Shown here in pieces: positions 1 to 9,835 of a stretch of DNA of 64,000 bases. The notes under the pieces were generated by a model that was not told the origin of the DNA, searched no databases, and worked only from the letters and a program-made list of their open reading frames with translations. Source of the stretch: Terriglobia bacterium (lineage in GTDB: Bacteria > Acidobacteriota > Terriglobia > Terriglobales > Acidobacteriaceae); NCBI GenBank assembly GCA_020073165.1, contig JAIQFP010000006.1:1-64000 (forward strand). Reading direction: 5' to 3'. The stretch's first letter is position 1. Every line of letters starts with the position of its first letter. The position numbers and the translations under genes were made by a program.

Positions 1-1983
1 TACACGCAGACCATCAATCCGACCCTGGTCAACGATTTCCGGTTCGGATTCATGCGCTACCGCGTGAACACGCTGCCCGGCGATGTGGGCACCAGTCCGG
101 CGAAGGACGCCGGCATCCCGGGTCTGAACAACGATGCCTTTTTCACGTCTGGCATTCCCTATTTCCACATCCAGGGCGACGGCGAAACGAAAGTCGGATA
201 CTCGCTCGACGCCAACGGCTGTAACTGCCCGCTCTCCGAGCGCGAGCAACAGTTTCAGTGGACCGACAATCTTACTAAGATCATCGGCAACCACTCGGTA
301 AAGGTGGGCGCGGATCTGCGATGGGCCTGGAACCTGCGGGTGCCGAGCGACACTCACCGTTCCGGCGAGCTGCAATTCGAAAACGGCTACACCGGTAACG
401 TACCCACCGTCGGCGGCGACCCGCAGGGCGGACTGGGACTCGCCAGCTTCCTGCTAGGCGAAGTCACCGACTTCGGGCGCTACGTCAGCACCTCTACGGA
501 CGCCCAGGAGCGGCAGAAGAGGTTCTTCTGGTACGCGCAGGATACCTGGCGGGTCACTCCGAAGTTTCAGCTCAACTACGGAATGCGTTGGGAAATGGTG
601 TTTCCCGAGACCGTCAACGCTCCCGGTAATGGCGCGCAATTGAACCTCGCCACCGGAAAGATCGGGGTGTTCGGTACCGGCAACGTCTCCATCCATGGCT
701 ACCAGAACATGAACTGGAAGAACTTCGCACCGCGGCTGGGCATGACCTACCAGCTAAACCCCAAGACGGTGATCCGGGCCGGGTACGGCTGGGCTTATGA
801 GTTGGGCACCTTCGGGTCGCTTTTCGGTCACAACGTTACACAGAACCTACCGGTTCTCGCCAAACAGCAGATCAATCGTGCCAACAACTGGGACGGCGTG
901 TTCACGCTGGACAAAGGTCCTCCCGCGCCGGTTGCGGTGAAGCCGGATTCGAATGGAGAGTTCCTGCTGCCGGACGGCATCACGGGCAAGGCTCGCCCCA
1001 TGAACGTGGTGCTGCCGAGGGTGATGACATACAATTTCACGGTGCAGCATCAACTGTCGAAGGATCTGGCGATCTCCGTGGGTTATGTCGGAAACACGGG
1101 CCGGCACGTCTTCCTGGGCAACGGCCCTACCGTGAATCCCAATGAGCCTTCGTTCACACCCGGCCTTTCCCAGAACCAGCGCAAGCCGTTCTTCTCGCTC
1201 TACGGCTGGACTCAGGGTATCGACTTCTACTGCAACTGCGCCAACAACCGCTACGACTCGCTCCAAATGCAGGTCGACAAGCGGCTCTCCTACGGCCTGA
1301 CGTTCCACTCGAGCTACACGTACCAGATCGCGCAGCAGGACGGCGCCACTTCGGGCGACGGCAACTGGGCGTTCCTCTACAACCGTTCGCTGGGTTACGG
1401 AACCAACGGCTTCTTCCCGCATCACCAGTTCGCATTCTCTCCGGTCTGGGAGGTTCCCTTTGGGAAGGGCCGGAAATTCGGGAACAGCATGAATCGCGGT
1501 GTGGACCTGGCGCTTGGCGGTTGGAATCTCGACGCAGCGGCGATCGTCTACAGCGGCTTCGGTTTCGATCCGAACTACGATGCCCCGCCCGGATACAGCC
1601 GCCCCGACGTGGGACCGAACAACATCCCCAACCAGGGCACCGGCGATCCCTATGGCGAGTCCAAACACAATCGCGACCAATGGTTTGCAGGCGGGCTCGG
1701 AGGCGCGTTTGTGCTTCCGGCTGCTAACACGTTTGGCACCTATCCCATCAGCTCGTTGCTGGGGCCGAAAGCTTTCGATGTGGACATGTCGCTGTCGAAG
1801 AGCTTCAAGCTGAACGAGAAGGTCGCCGTGAGTTTGCGCGGCGAGGCATACAACCTGTTCAACCACACGAACCTCGGCATGCCGGCCAACAACGTCACGG
1901 CCAGCAATGCCGGACAGATCAGCGGCATCGCATTCGGCTCGAACATGCGCCGCTTGCAGTACGCGTTGCGCTTCCAGTTTTGA
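1..1983 (+). CDS. TonB-dependent receptor (Oar-like), 3' part
   Basis: The gene enters from the left edge in frame 1: codons 1-51 read without a stop into the rest, so the true start lies outside the window. About 660 residues are visible. They look like the beta-barrel half of the large acidobacterial TonB-dependent receptors (carboxypeptidase-regulatory-like/Oar type): alternating aromatic and polar strands, the phrases TDNLTKIIGNHSVKVG and LNYGMRWE, and a final segment ending ALRFQF with the C-terminal Phe that serves as the outer-membrane assembly signal. The N-terminal plug and any CarboxypepD_reg domain are missing. A two-Cys loop (CNCP, residues near 78) is unusual but seen in this group. 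The substrate cannot be told from sequence. The full-length receptor at 32872-36675 has the same architecture. Confidence 0.88.
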   Translation, partial: YTQTINPTLVNDFRFGFMRYRVNTLPGDVGTSPAKDAGIPGLNNDAFFTSGIPYFHIQGDGETKVGYSLDANGCNCPLSEREQQFQWTDNLTKIIGNHSVKVGADLRWAWNLRVPSDTHRSGELQFENGYTGNVPTVGGDPQGGLGLASFLLGEVTDFGRYVSTSTDAQERQKRFFWYAQDTWRVTPKFQLNYGMRWEMVFPETVNAPGNGAQLNLATGKIGVFGTGNVSIHGYQNMNWKNFAPRLGMTYQLNPKTVIRAGYGWAYELGTFGSLFGHNVTQNLPVLAKQQINRANNWDGVFTLDKGPPAPVAVKPDSNGEFLLPDGITGKARPMNVVLPRVMTYNFTVQHQLSKDLAISVGYVGNTGRHVFLGNGPTVNPNEPSFTPGLSQNQRKPFFSLYGWTQGIDFYCNCANNRYDSLQMQVDKRLSYGLTFHSSYTYQIAQQDGATSGDGNWAFLYNRSLGYGTNGFFPHHQFAFSPVWEVPFGKGRKFGNSMNRGVDLALGGWNLDAAAIVYSGFGFDPNYDAPPGYSRPDVGPNNIPNQGTGDPYGESKHNRDQWFAGGLGGAFVLPAANTFGTYPISSLLGPKAFDVDMSLSKSFKLNEKVAVSLRGEAYNLFNHTNLGMPANNVTASNAGQISGIAFGSNMRRLQYALRFQF

Positions 1984-1996
1984 CCGAAGCTAGTGG

Positions 1997-2033
1997 GGCA
2001 GGCAATTTTGCCTGCCGCCGGCTTTCAGCCGGC
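1997..2033. repeat. Two tandem REP-like hairpins
   Basis: Two perfect inverted repeats lie side by side 13 bases after the receptor stop codon: GGCAGGCAA-TT-TTGCCTGCC (1997-2016) and GCCGGCT-TTC-AGCCGGC (2017-2033). Such paired G+C-rich hairpins in intergenic DNA are typical of repetitive extragenic palindromes. They could also end transcription of the receptor gene, although no T-run follows. No second copy was noticed in this window. Confidence 0.6.
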
Positions 2034-2103
2034 GTCAGAGCATAACGGCGGCCACTCCGATGACAACGGAAGACCGCGGCCCTTCAGAGTCAGGTCACTG
2101 GCT

Positions 2104-5100
2104 TTGCCTTGTCTAAGTAAGTCGTCCGCGCTAGTTTTCGCGGTTGAGGCATTCCTGCTTCTTACTGCGCTCGTTTCCGCCTTCGCAGCCACTGGTAACG
2201 AGCGCGGGGAAACTCATTTCTTAGCAGATGTGGCAGCCCTGTATCAGCGTGCGTCGCAAGTAACTCCTCCGGCCGGCGCCGATGTGCTTTTCCTCGATGA
2301 CGAGGAGATTCTTGTCTTCGATACCGAAGGGCGGGCCGTCCGCTCACGGTATTTCCTTTACAAGGTGCTCACGCAGAGGGGGGCAGAAGACTGGGCTACC
2401 GTCTCTTCAGGTTGGGAGCCCTGGAGAGAGGAGCGCCCTAGCCTGCGCGCGCGGGTCATCACTCCAGACAGCGTGGTGCATCTTCTTGATGAAAAGACCA
2501 TCACCGACGCCCCCGCCAAAGAGAATCAAGACAACGTCTTCAGCGATCGCCGCGTGATGAGAGCGCCGCTGCCCGCCATCGCGCCGGGATCACTCGTGGA
2601 GGAGGAGTTGGTCTCCAAGGAAAGCGCATCCCTCTTAGGCGCGGGTTCGGTGGAGCGCTTTTATTTCGGGGGTTCTGTGCCTGTGCGGCACACTCGTTTA
2701 GTCCTGGATGTCCCCACCGCGTTCCCGCTTCGCTTCGATATCCACTTGCTACCTGATCTCAAGCCACAGCGAAACGAAGTTGCGGACCGCGTCCGCATCA
2801 CGTTCGACTACGGACCGATGGACCCGATCGAGGACCCTGAGGCCGAACTGCCCAGCGATGTACCTGCCTATCCCAGCATCACTTTTTCCACCGGAGACTC
2901 GTGGCAGCACGTGGCCGAGGAATATGGGAAGGTCGTGGACAAACAGATTGCTGGTGCGGACCTCAAGGCTCTCGTCGGCAGGCTGATCGCAGGCAAAGAT
3001 TCTCGTGACGAGAAAGCAGCCGCAATCCTCCAATTTCTGGGCCGGGAAATCCGCTATACCGGAGTCGAGTTTGGCGAGTCTGCCTTGGTCCCGCATCTCC
3101 CAAGCGAAACCCTGACCCGGAAATATGGTGACTGCAAAGACAAAGCCTCCTTGCTGGTGGCGATGCTGCGCACTGCGAAGATCCCCGCCCACATTGCTCT
3201 TCTCAACACGGGGAGCCGCGAAGACGTTGCTCTCGACCTGCCTGGCATGGGAATGTTCGATCACGCCATCGTCTATGTTCCCGGCAATCCTGACCTGTGG
3301 ATCGACGCCACCGACGAATTCGCCAGGCTTGGCGAGATTCCCATCGCCGATCAGGGACGTTTGGCTCTCATCGCGCGGCCCGACACCAGTACATTACTGC
3401 GCACTCTGGCCACTTCTTCCTCAGATAACGCGCTGATTGAGAAACGAGAGATTTATCTGGCCGAAAACGGTCCTGCCCGAATTGTTGAGACCTCCCAGCC
3501 TCACGGGAGCAGCGAGTCTTCCTACCGGCGTTCTTATGCTGACAAACAAAACAAAAATGCCAAGGACGAACTGACCAGCTACGTTAAGTCGCAATACTTG
3601 GCGGAGAAGCTCGATCGGATGGATCGCTCCGATCCCGCCGATCTCTCAAAACAGTTCGAACTGGTTCTTGAAAGCGATCGTGCCCGGCGCGGGGTTACTG
3701 ATCTCAACATCGCCGCGGTCGCCATCCGTTTCGATGGTTTAGTCAGCCGTCTTCCTTCCGACCTTCGGCAACGCGAAAAGGAGGACGATAGCAAGACTGA
3801 TAAGGAAAGCGGGCAAAAACCCAAGAAGGAACGCACCTCTGACTATCAGCTGCCCGAAGCGTTCGTAACCGAGTGGAACTATACGATCGTGCCCCCACCA
3901 GGTTTCAGGCCTAAACCTCTTCCGCAAAACGCGGAGCTCTTCCTCGGTCCTTCCATTCTCACCGAGGAGTTTGCGGTTGGTAAAGATGGCGCGGTTCACG
4001 CCACTATACGATTCGACAGCGTGAAACGGCGTATGACAGTTTCCGAAGCCACCGAGCTCCGCAACAAGGTTGCACAACTCATAGCGGGAGAACCCATCCT
4101 TATCTATTTTGAACCCATCGGACAGGCGCTAGTCAGCCAAGGCAAAGTTCGAGACGCGCTGCAGTCCTATCGTGAGTTGATCGCGCTGCACCCCAAGGAG
4201 GCGCTTCACCATCTGCAAATTGCGGGCACTTTCCTCGCTGCCGGGCTGGGCGAGGCAGCTCGCGCCCAGGCTCAGGCTGCAGTCAAACTGGAACCCAATT
4301 CGGCGCTGGCCGAGAAGACGCTCGCTGAGATTCTTGAATACGACTTGGTCGGGCGCAAGTTTCGCCCTGGCAGTGACTATTCAGGGGCGGAAGCCGCGTT
4401 TCGCGCCGCTGAAAACCTCGACCCTGACGACAAGGCTACGGTCGCAAATCTCGCCATTCTCCTCGAGCATAACCGCTGGGGGTTGCGTTATGGACCCGGC
4501 GCCAGGCTGAAGGATGCCGTGTCCGAGTACCGCAAGCTCTCGCCCGAGGAGCTGGCTGAACTGGGCGTGCAGAACAATCTCGCGTTCGCGCTGTTCTACG
4601 CCGGCGAATTCTCTGAGGCTCAGAAAAACGCTCAGACCCTGAACCCCCAGCCCATTGCCTTGATCGTCGCATGCGAGGCTGCCCTCCGCGGGTCCGAAGC
4701 CGCCCTCGCTGAAGCCAGGAAGCGCACTGGTGGGGAAGAACAACTCAAACAGATCGCGGAAGCTGCTGGGGGGATGCTGGTAAATCTTCGCAAGTATCCC
4801 CTTGCCGCTGATCTGGAGGATGCGGGGGCATCCGGGGCCAATGCATCCGAAACGGCAGCCAACGCTGCCTTGTATCGCAAAACTCAGCCTCACGAGCAGC
4901 TTGTCTTGGCTGATGATGCGGCTGGCGTCGCCCTGCGCTTCGAACTTCTGACAAACGATCCCAGCCTGACTCTCGAGCAGTTGCGCTCAATCAGCAGCCG
5001 CAACGGCAAGACAGTCTTGGCTACTTCGGAAGTGCTTGAGCCTATTGTCAAAGACGAAAGGCGTGATCTGAGCCAAAACGCAAAAGAGGGTTCTTTTGCC

Positions 5101-6240
5101 GATGTCGGGGTCGACCTCTCCATCACCAGGGCGCAACCCAAGATCCAGGGCGATGATGTTTCCGGCTACAAGGTCACTCTCTGGGCCTCCGCAAGTTACA
5201 AGAGTGCCACGTATGTGGTCAAAGAGGACGGCGACTATAAGGTACTTGCCACTTCCCGATTCCCGGCCGCGATTGGGTTGGAGGTTCTCGATCGGATAGC
5301 CGCCAACGATCTCTCCGGGGCTCGCGTACTTCTAGACTGGTTGCGGGAGGATCAGCATCTTGCGGGTGGTGACGACCCTCTCTCGGGCACGCCCTTTCCC
5401 AGGTTTTGGACAAAGGGAGGAGACACGGATGTTGCAACGATGAGGCTCGCGGCTGCTTCGATCCTGGCGGTATACAAACAAACGGCCAAGCGCGCCTTGG
5501 CGATCCTCGAGGCGGCCAGGGGCTCTGCTCGCAACGACGCGGAAAAGATAAACATCTTACTCGCCTTGCTCAACGGCTATGACAATCTGAGTGAGTATGA
5601 CAAGGCCCTTGCCGTTTGTGTAGATCTGGCAAGACAATACCCGGAGTCGGAGTCCGTATTCAGCAACCAATCGTACTACCTGCAAGCATTGGGCCGATTC
5701 GAAGAAGCAGACAGACTCGCGGCAGACCGACTGAAGCGCATTCCCGGCGATGTCGATGCGATGCGGTCTCAGGTCTGGGGCGCAGAGAGCCGTGAAGACT
5801 ATGTTAAGGCGCATGCTTTGGGTCAGAAGATTATCGACGAGGGAAAGGCCGAGCCACGAGACTTGAATCGCATCGCCTGGGACTCGCTTTTTATTGGGAA
5901 GGTCGAGGCCTCGGAAATCGAAAACGCCCTCAAGGCCGCTCAGTTGAGCAATAATGCTCCGGGCATTTTGCACACTTTGGGTTCCCTTTACGCTGAAGTA
6001 GGAAAAACCAAGGAAGCCCGCGAAGTGCTGATCCAGGCCATGGATGCGCTCAATCTCGATGAGCCTGATGCCGACTATTGGTATGCCTTCGGCCGGATAG
6101 CGGAGCAATACGGCGAGAGCGATGTCGCAATCGCCGACTATGTCCGAGTCACAAAGCCAAAAACGGCGACCGCAGTTCCCTCCTCCTCTTATCACTTGGC
6201 GCAAGTCCGGCTACAGGCGTTACGCAGTGAAAAGCATTAA
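2104..6240 (+). CDS. DUF3857 / transglutaminase-like / TPR protein
   Basis: A very large protein, about 1378 residues from the TTG chosen here. The frame is open back to a GTG at 1993, but that codon lies in the paired hairpin repeat and would add 37 unlikely residues. From TTG2104 the protein begins with a plausible signal peptide (KSSALVFAVEAFLLL...VSAFA). The order is a DUF3857 domain (about 40-260), then a transglutaminase-like core with the Cys in KYGDCKDKASLL (about residue 344), the His in MFDHAIVYVPG and the Asp in WIDATDEFA, so the Cys-His-Asp triad is complete. Next comes a basic, low-complexity KTDKESGQKPKKE stretch, then TPR-type helical repeats to the end. The family is probably periplasmic; its substrate is unknown. 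No ATG start exists and the exact start is uncertain. Confidence 0.85.
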   Translation: MPCLSKSSALVFAVEAFLLLTALVSAFAATGNERGETHFLADVAALYQRASQVTPPAGADVLFLDDEEILVFDTEGRAVRSRYFLYKVLTQRGAEDWATVSSGWEPWREERPSLRARVITPDSVVHLLDEKTITDAPAKENQDNVFSDRRVMRAPLPAIAPGSLVEEELVSKESASLLGAGSVERFYFGGSVPVRHTRLVLDVPTAFPLRFDIHLLPDLKPQRNEVADRVRITFDYGPMDPIEDPEAELPSDVPAYPSITFSTGDSWQHVAEEYGKVVDKQIAGADLKALVGRLIAGKDSRDEKAAAILQFLGREIRYTGVEFGESALVPHLPSETLTRKYGDCKDKASLLVAMLRTAKIPAHIALLNTGSREDVALDLPGMGMFDHAIVYVPGNPDLWIDATDEFARLGEIPIADQGRLALIARPDTSTLLRTLATSSSDNALIEKREIYLAENGPARIVETSQPHGSSESSYRRSYADKQNKNAKDELTSYVKSQYLAEKLDRMDRSDPADLSKQFELVLESDRARRGVTDLNIAAVAIRFDGLVSRLPSDLRQREKEDDSKTDKESGQKPKKERTSDYQLPEAFVTEWNYTIVPPPGFRPKPLPQNAELFLGPSILTEEFAVGKDGAVHATIRFDSVKRRMTVSEATELRNKVAQLIAGEPILIYFEPIGQALVSQGKVRDALQSYRELIALHPKEALHHLQIAGTFLAAGLGEAARAQAQAAVKLEPNSALAEKTLAEILEYDLVGRKFRPGSDYSGAEAAFRAAENLDPDDKATVANLAILLEHNRWGLRYGPGARLKDAVSEYRKLSPEELAELGVQNNLAFALFYAGEFSEAQKNAQTLNPQPIALIVACEAALRGSEAALAEARKRTGGEEQLKQIAEAAGGMLVNLRKYPLAADLEDAGASGANASETAANAALYRKTQPHEQLVLADDAAGVALRFELLTNDPSLTLEQLRSISSRNGKTVLATSEVLEPIVKDERRDLSQNAKEGSFADVGVDLSITRAQPKIQGDDVSGYKVTLWASASYKSATYVVKEDGDYKVLATSRFPAAIGLEVLDRIAANDLSGARVLLDWLREDQHLAGGDDPLSGTPFPRFWTKGGDTDVATMRLAAASILAVYKQTAKRALAILEAARGSARNDAEKINILLALLNGYDNLSEYDKALAVCVDLARQYPESESVFSNQSYYLQALGRFEEADRLAADRLKRIPGDVDAMRSQVWGAESREDYVKAHALGQKIIDEGKAEPRDLNRIAWDSLFIGKVEASEIENALKAAQLSNNAPGILHTLGSLYAEVGKTKEAREVLIQAMDALNLDEPDADYWYAFGRIAEQYGESDVAIADYVRVTKPKTATAVPSSSYHLAQVRLQALRSEKH

Positions 6241-6358
6241 GGTTAAGGGCAAGGGTATTCGTCGACTTTCTCAGGCAAACACAAGACCAGCGGCTGCCGC
6301 GGAGAGTAACGGTTTGTCGTTCTGGTGGACCGCTAATCGAAATGTACCGAGGGAAATC

Positions 6359-6781
6359 CTACCCAAACCTTGCCTTGTGCTCCTGCAAAATGCAGCGATC
6401 CATCACTACGAAAATTCCTGCCTGGCGCGCCTTCTCTGCGGCTTTTTCGTGAATCACCGACTCCTGCATCCACACCACCGGCACCTTGAGCTGGATGGCC
6501 TGATCAACGACCTCTTCCACCGCGTCGGGACGGCGGAAGATGTTCACGATATCAATCTTCTCCGGCACCTCGAGCAGCGAAGCGTACGACTTCTCGCCCA
6601 GCGCTTCGTCAATCTGAGGGTTGACCGGAATGATGCGGTATCCCTGGGTCTGCATGTAGGCGGAAACCCCGTGGCTGGGGCGCAGCGGGCTGTTGGAGAG
6701 TCCTACGACCGCGATGGTGTGGGAGTGTCTCAGCAGGTCGGTGATTGGGTCTGACCGGGGCACGGAAGCCATAACCGCCAC
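6359..6781 (-). CDS. CoA-binding domain protein (YccU-like)
   Basis: A 140-residue single-domain protein of the CoA_binding_2 family. The N-terminal Rossmann motif is visible as IAVVGLSNSPLRPSHGVSAYMQ, followed by GYRIIPVNPQIDEALGEKSYASL and the PVVWMQESVIHE segment typical of YccU-like proteins. The biochemical role is not established; these proteins bind CoA or a related nucleotide through a fold shared with succinyl-CoA ligase alpha subunits. Its start lies 60 bases downstream of the end of the next minus-strand gene. The 118 bases between the previous gene (ends 6240) and this one show nothing recognisable. Confidence 0.85.
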   Translation of the reverse strand: MAVMASVPRSDPITDLLRHSHTIAVVGLSNSPLRPSHGVSAYMQTQGYRIIPVNPQIDEALGEKSYASLLEVPEKIDIVNIFRRPDAVEEVVDQAIQLKVPVVWMQESVIHEKAAEKARQAGIFVVMDRCILQEHKARFG

Positions 6782-6841
6782 ATTGTAGCCAGCCCCGGCT
6801 CCGGAAGCCAGCTTTGCACCGGCCAGCGTGGAACCGCCTTC

Positions 6842-8086
6842 CTACTCGGTACTCTTCTTGCTGAGGTCCGACTTCTGCTTGAACATCTTCAGCGCCAGCT
6901 TGCGCACCGTATCCGAAACCTCTTTGTTGCTGGACAGGTTCCGCAGGTCGCGTACCAGAATGTGCTTCATCAGGCTGAGCGACACGTCCAGCGGCGTGCG
7001 CGGATTGAACACCAGGTTGCGTACGATGCCATAGTGCTTGGCAAAACGCCGCTTCAGGGGAATGCCGCGCAACAGCGCCTCCAGGACGTTCCTCTGGCTG
7101 GCGAATCGCTCGACTTCGGCATCCCCGATTTTCGGTGACTCCAGCACCGCCAGCGCCACCACCTTGGTGCCATCGCGAACCAGCAGCGAGCGCTCCTCCT
7201 TGTTCCCTTTCATGGCCAGTTGAATGCGCCCTTTGACGTCCAGCTTGGCAATCTTCTGCAGAGCGGTACCCCGCTCATCGTCATGGCTCAGGTAGGTCTT
7301 CTTCAGGACCGGGGCCCGCTTCGGGGCCGCCACGGATGCCGCCTCCGGCGTCGCGCTCTCGGTGAGCGGCTCTTCTCCCTCGGGCTCCTCATAGACCCCG
7401 CCGATCGGCTGAAAGGGCTTGTCCAGCTCGGAAGAAATTTCCCCGGCGTGCTCGGCCAGATACGCGGTGAGGCTCTCATCCAGCACATCTTCCGAGCCGG
7501 CCGCTTCCTCCCCGGCGGATTCCGCCAGCACTTCGTCGGTTGCCGCCGGCGGATCAGGATGCTCCGGCTCCGGCTCGGGCTCCGGTTCTGGCTCCGGCGC
7601 GGGCGCCTCGAAGCCCAACGCGGCCAGCCGGTTTCCGATGTCCGTGGATTCGGTCTCTGTCAGGTTGGGGTTCAAACACAGGGAGTTCAGGATCTGCTGG
7701 GAATGGTTGACCCGCCCGCTCTTCACCATCGCTTCGACCACTTCGCGAGACCCCGATGCCGCCAACTCAATCAGCGCTTCTTCCGCGACCGAGGGATTCT
7801 CGAGCAACACTGGCAGCAGAATGGGACGCAGGTTCCTGGGAGCCAGCAGATATTCCAGCACCTCTTTGGGTGTGTTGGGATCGGCGGCAGCGGCCCGCGA
7901 GGCGGCCTCATCCCATCCCGCCAGCGTAAGCCCGGCCTGCTCCCCAAAAACCTTGTTGTGATTGGCCAGGTGGACCAGGATTTCGATCATCTCGCCCGGG
8001 GGAATGGAAAGCGCGCCTCGGGCAGCGGCTTGCATCAGGTTTGACGGCACAGCCGACGCGCGGATGAGGTCGATCATGCGCGGCAT
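6842..8086 (-). CDS. Conserved hypothetical, helical-repeat-like, with Glu-Pro linker
   Basis: 414 residues, not recognised as a named family. The first 160 residues are helical and Ala/Leu-rich with repeated units such as NPSVAEEALIELAASGSREVVEAMVKSG, which recall HEAT-like or DUF2336-like repeats. A linker of alternating Pro and Glu (about residues 163-178, with an acidic tail to about 200) separates these from a C-terminal half with a basic helical domain (RIQLAMKGNKEERSLLVRDGTKVVALAVLESP). No signal peptide or membrane segment is seen, so the protein is probably cytoplasmic. It starts 13 bases after the HD gene and so probably belongs to the lnt-prfB-HD transcription unit. Acidobacteria carry many such proteins; no function is assigned. 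Confidence 0.75.
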   Translation of the reverse strand: MPRMIDLIRASAVPSNLMQAAARGALSIPPGEMIEILVHLANHNKVFGEQAGLTLAGWDEAASRAAAADPNTPKEVLEYLLAPRNLRPILLPVLLENPSVAEEALIELAASGSREVVEAMVKSGRVNHSQQILNSLCLNPNLTETESTDIGNRLAALGFEAPAPEPEPEPEPEPEHPDPPAATDEVLAESAGEEAAGSEDVLDESLTAYLAEHAGEISSELDKPFQPIGGVYEEPEGEEPLTESATPEAASVAAPKRAPVLKKTYLSHDDERGTALQKIAKLDVKGRIQLAMKGNKEERSLLVRDGTKVVALAVLESPKIGDAEVERFASQRNVLEALLRGIPLKRRFAKHYGIVRNLVFNPRTPLDVSLSLMKHILVRDLRNLSSNKEVSDTVRKLALKMFKQKSDLSKKSTE

Positions 8087-8099
8087 ACTGCGAATCTCC

Positions 8100-8732
8100 C
8101 TACTTATGCCTGCGGCCGGCCCGCGGACCTGAGCTGCGTTTGCCCTGGGCCAGTGCGGTTTCCAGTTCGCTTACCACTCGCCCCAGTTCCCTCCCCAGGC
8201 GGGTGGGTTTCCGGCGGCGAAATTCCTTCGCTAACTCCTGATAGTACCAAAGCGTGCCCTGGCGTTTTCCCTGAAACCGTTCCCAGATTGGTTCCCCGAT
8301 CTCGCGGTAGTCGGTCAGGATAGCCTGGGCATTGTGCACCTTGTCCGCGCCGGAAACCAGGCGCACATCGGCATCCGCAGTGCGCAGATGCTTGAGATAT
8401 TTCTCTTTGCGCGCGCGCCACGGCGGCTTGGGATAGGTGTCGGAATCGGTGCAGCCCGCGACCACATGGGCCACGCGCTTGCCGAAGCGGCGGCGCACTT
8501 CCTTCAGCATGGGGGCACCGCCACAGTCTTCGACCACATCGTGCAGCAGGGCAGCGATGGCCAGGTCTTCGTCTCCGCCTGCCTCCAGGACCAGGCCGGC
8601 GACACCCAGCAGGTGCGAGATGTACGGGACGTCGGTCCCCTTCTTCATCTGGTCGGCGTGCTTACGGCAGGCAAACAGCAGCGCCTGCTCGAAGCGGTGG
8701 CCGATCTTAGGGGCTACACGGCGCGACCTCAC
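8100..8732 (-). CDS. HD-domain phosphohydrolase
   Basis: 210 residues of the SpoT-like HD superfamily. The metal-binding pattern is visible: His in YISHLLGVAGLV, the HD pair in ALLHDVVEDCGG, and the later Asp in SGADKVHNAQAILTDY. The ED of VVED is characteristic of the small (p)ppGpp-hydrolase-like HD_4 group, so hydrolysis of (p)ppGpp or a related nucleotide is the best guess, but no synthetase domain is present. It starts with GTG and overlaps the prfB stop by four bases (GTGA), which indicates translational coupling. The C terminus is basic. Confidence 0.8.
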   Translation of the reverse strand: MRSRRVAPKIGHRFEQALLFACRKHADQMKKGTDVPYISHLLGVAGLVLEAGGDEDLAIAALLHDVVEDCGGAPMLKEVRRRFGKRVAHVVAGCTDSDTYPKPPWRARKEKYLKHLRTADADVRLVSGADKVHNAQAILTDYREIGEPIWERFQGKRQGTLWYYQELAKEFRRRKPTRLGRELGRVVSELETALAQGKRSSGPRAGRRHK

Positions 8733-9833
8733 GCCGACTTCTCTCCTCGCCGCATGCGCAGGTAAGCGCCGATGAATGGCTGCAAATCCCCATCCAGCAC
8801 GCGGTCCACATCGCCGACCTCGACTTTTGTCCGGTGGTCCTTCACCATACGATAGGGCTGCAATACGTAGGACCGGATCTGCGATCCGAAATCAATGTCC
8901 AGCTTCGAGTCTTCGATCTTCTTGGTGGCGGCGCGCTTCTTCTCCAATTCGAATTCGTAGAGCTTGGACCGCAGCATGCTCATGGCGCGTTCGCGGTTCT
9001 TGTGCTGCGAGCGCTCGTTCTGGCAGCTGACGACGATTCCCGTCGGGTTGTGCGTGATGCGCACCGCCGAGTCGGTAGTGTTCACGTGCTGCCCGCCCTT
9101 GCCGCTGGAGCGGTAGGTATCCACGCGCAGGTCTTCCGGCTTGATGTCCACCTCGATGCTCTCGTCAATTTCCGGCGACACGAATACGCTGGCGAAAGAA
9201 GTATGCCGGCGCTTGGCCTGATCGAAGGGCGAAATGCGCACCAGGCGGTGCACCCCGATTTCGCTGGTCAGCAGGCCAAAAGCGTACTCACCGTTTACGC
9301 TGAACGTCGCCGACTTCAGCCCCGCTTCTTCGCCGGGCTGATAATCGTTGAGAATGGTTTGGAAACCCTGGCGCTCAGCCCAGCGCAGGTACATGCGCAG
9401 CAGCATGTCGGCCCAGTCCTGCGACTCGGTCCCACCTGCGCCCGGATGAATGGTCACGATGGCGTTGCGCGCGTCGTTTTCTCCGGAGAGCAGAGTCTCG
9501 GTCTCCAGACGCTCCACTAGTTGCCGCAGGGCATCAATCTCCCGCCGCAACTCGGCGTCGACCTTTTCTCCTTCCTTCGCCAGTTCGAAGTAAGTGGAAA
9601 TGTCATTGTTGCGCCGGACCAGGTCGGTCTCGGTGGCCAACACGTCTTCCAGGCGCTTCTTCTCGCGCATCACCGTCTGGGATTTTTGCGGGTTGGACCA
9701 GAGGTTCGGGTCGGCAGCTTGCTTTTCGATTTCGCTTAATTGTTGACGCAGTTTGTCCGCGTCAAAGGTACTCCCGGAGGTCGTGGACCTTGTCCTTCAA
9801 CAGCGCATATTCCTGTTCCAGCTCTTCAACCAT
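8729..9833 (-). CDS. prfB: Peptide chain release factor 2, programmed +1 frameshift
   Basis: RF2 recognises UGA and UAA stop codons and triggers peptide release. The gene is in two frames. Codons 1-23 run from ATG at 9833 to a TGA at 9764-9762; after a +1 shift that skips the T at 9764, translation continues from GAC (9763-9761) to the stop at 8731-8729. The joined protein is about 367 residues, the usual RF2 length. The anticodon-mimic SPF (RISPFDQAKRRHTS) and the catalytic GGQ (SSGKGGQHVNTTDSAVR) are both present. The gene starts two bases after the lnt stop and overlaps the HD gene by four bases. A caller that ignores the shift would start it too late, at 9673. Confidence 0.96.
9761..9776 (-). 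promoter_or_regulatory. prfB autoregulatory frameshift site
   Basis: On the minus strand the sequence reads CGGGAG-TAC-CTT-TGA-C. CTTTGAC is the classical RF2 slippery heptamer, and the Shine-Dalgarno-like CGGGAG three bases upstream matches the stimulatory element known from E. coli prfB. Low RF2 lets the ribosome pause at UGA and slip +1, producing more RF2. Confidence 0.95.
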
Positions 9834-9835
9834 AA

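Noticed and set aside
847-1866. Long minus-strand frame opposite the TonB receptor
   Set aside because: It is a shadow of the receptor frame in G+C-rich DNA; no recognisable protein and no ribosome site.
9673-9833. prfB as a pseudogene because of the in-frame TGA
   Set aside because: The TGA is in the conserved CTTTGAC site and the +1 frame gives full-length RF2.
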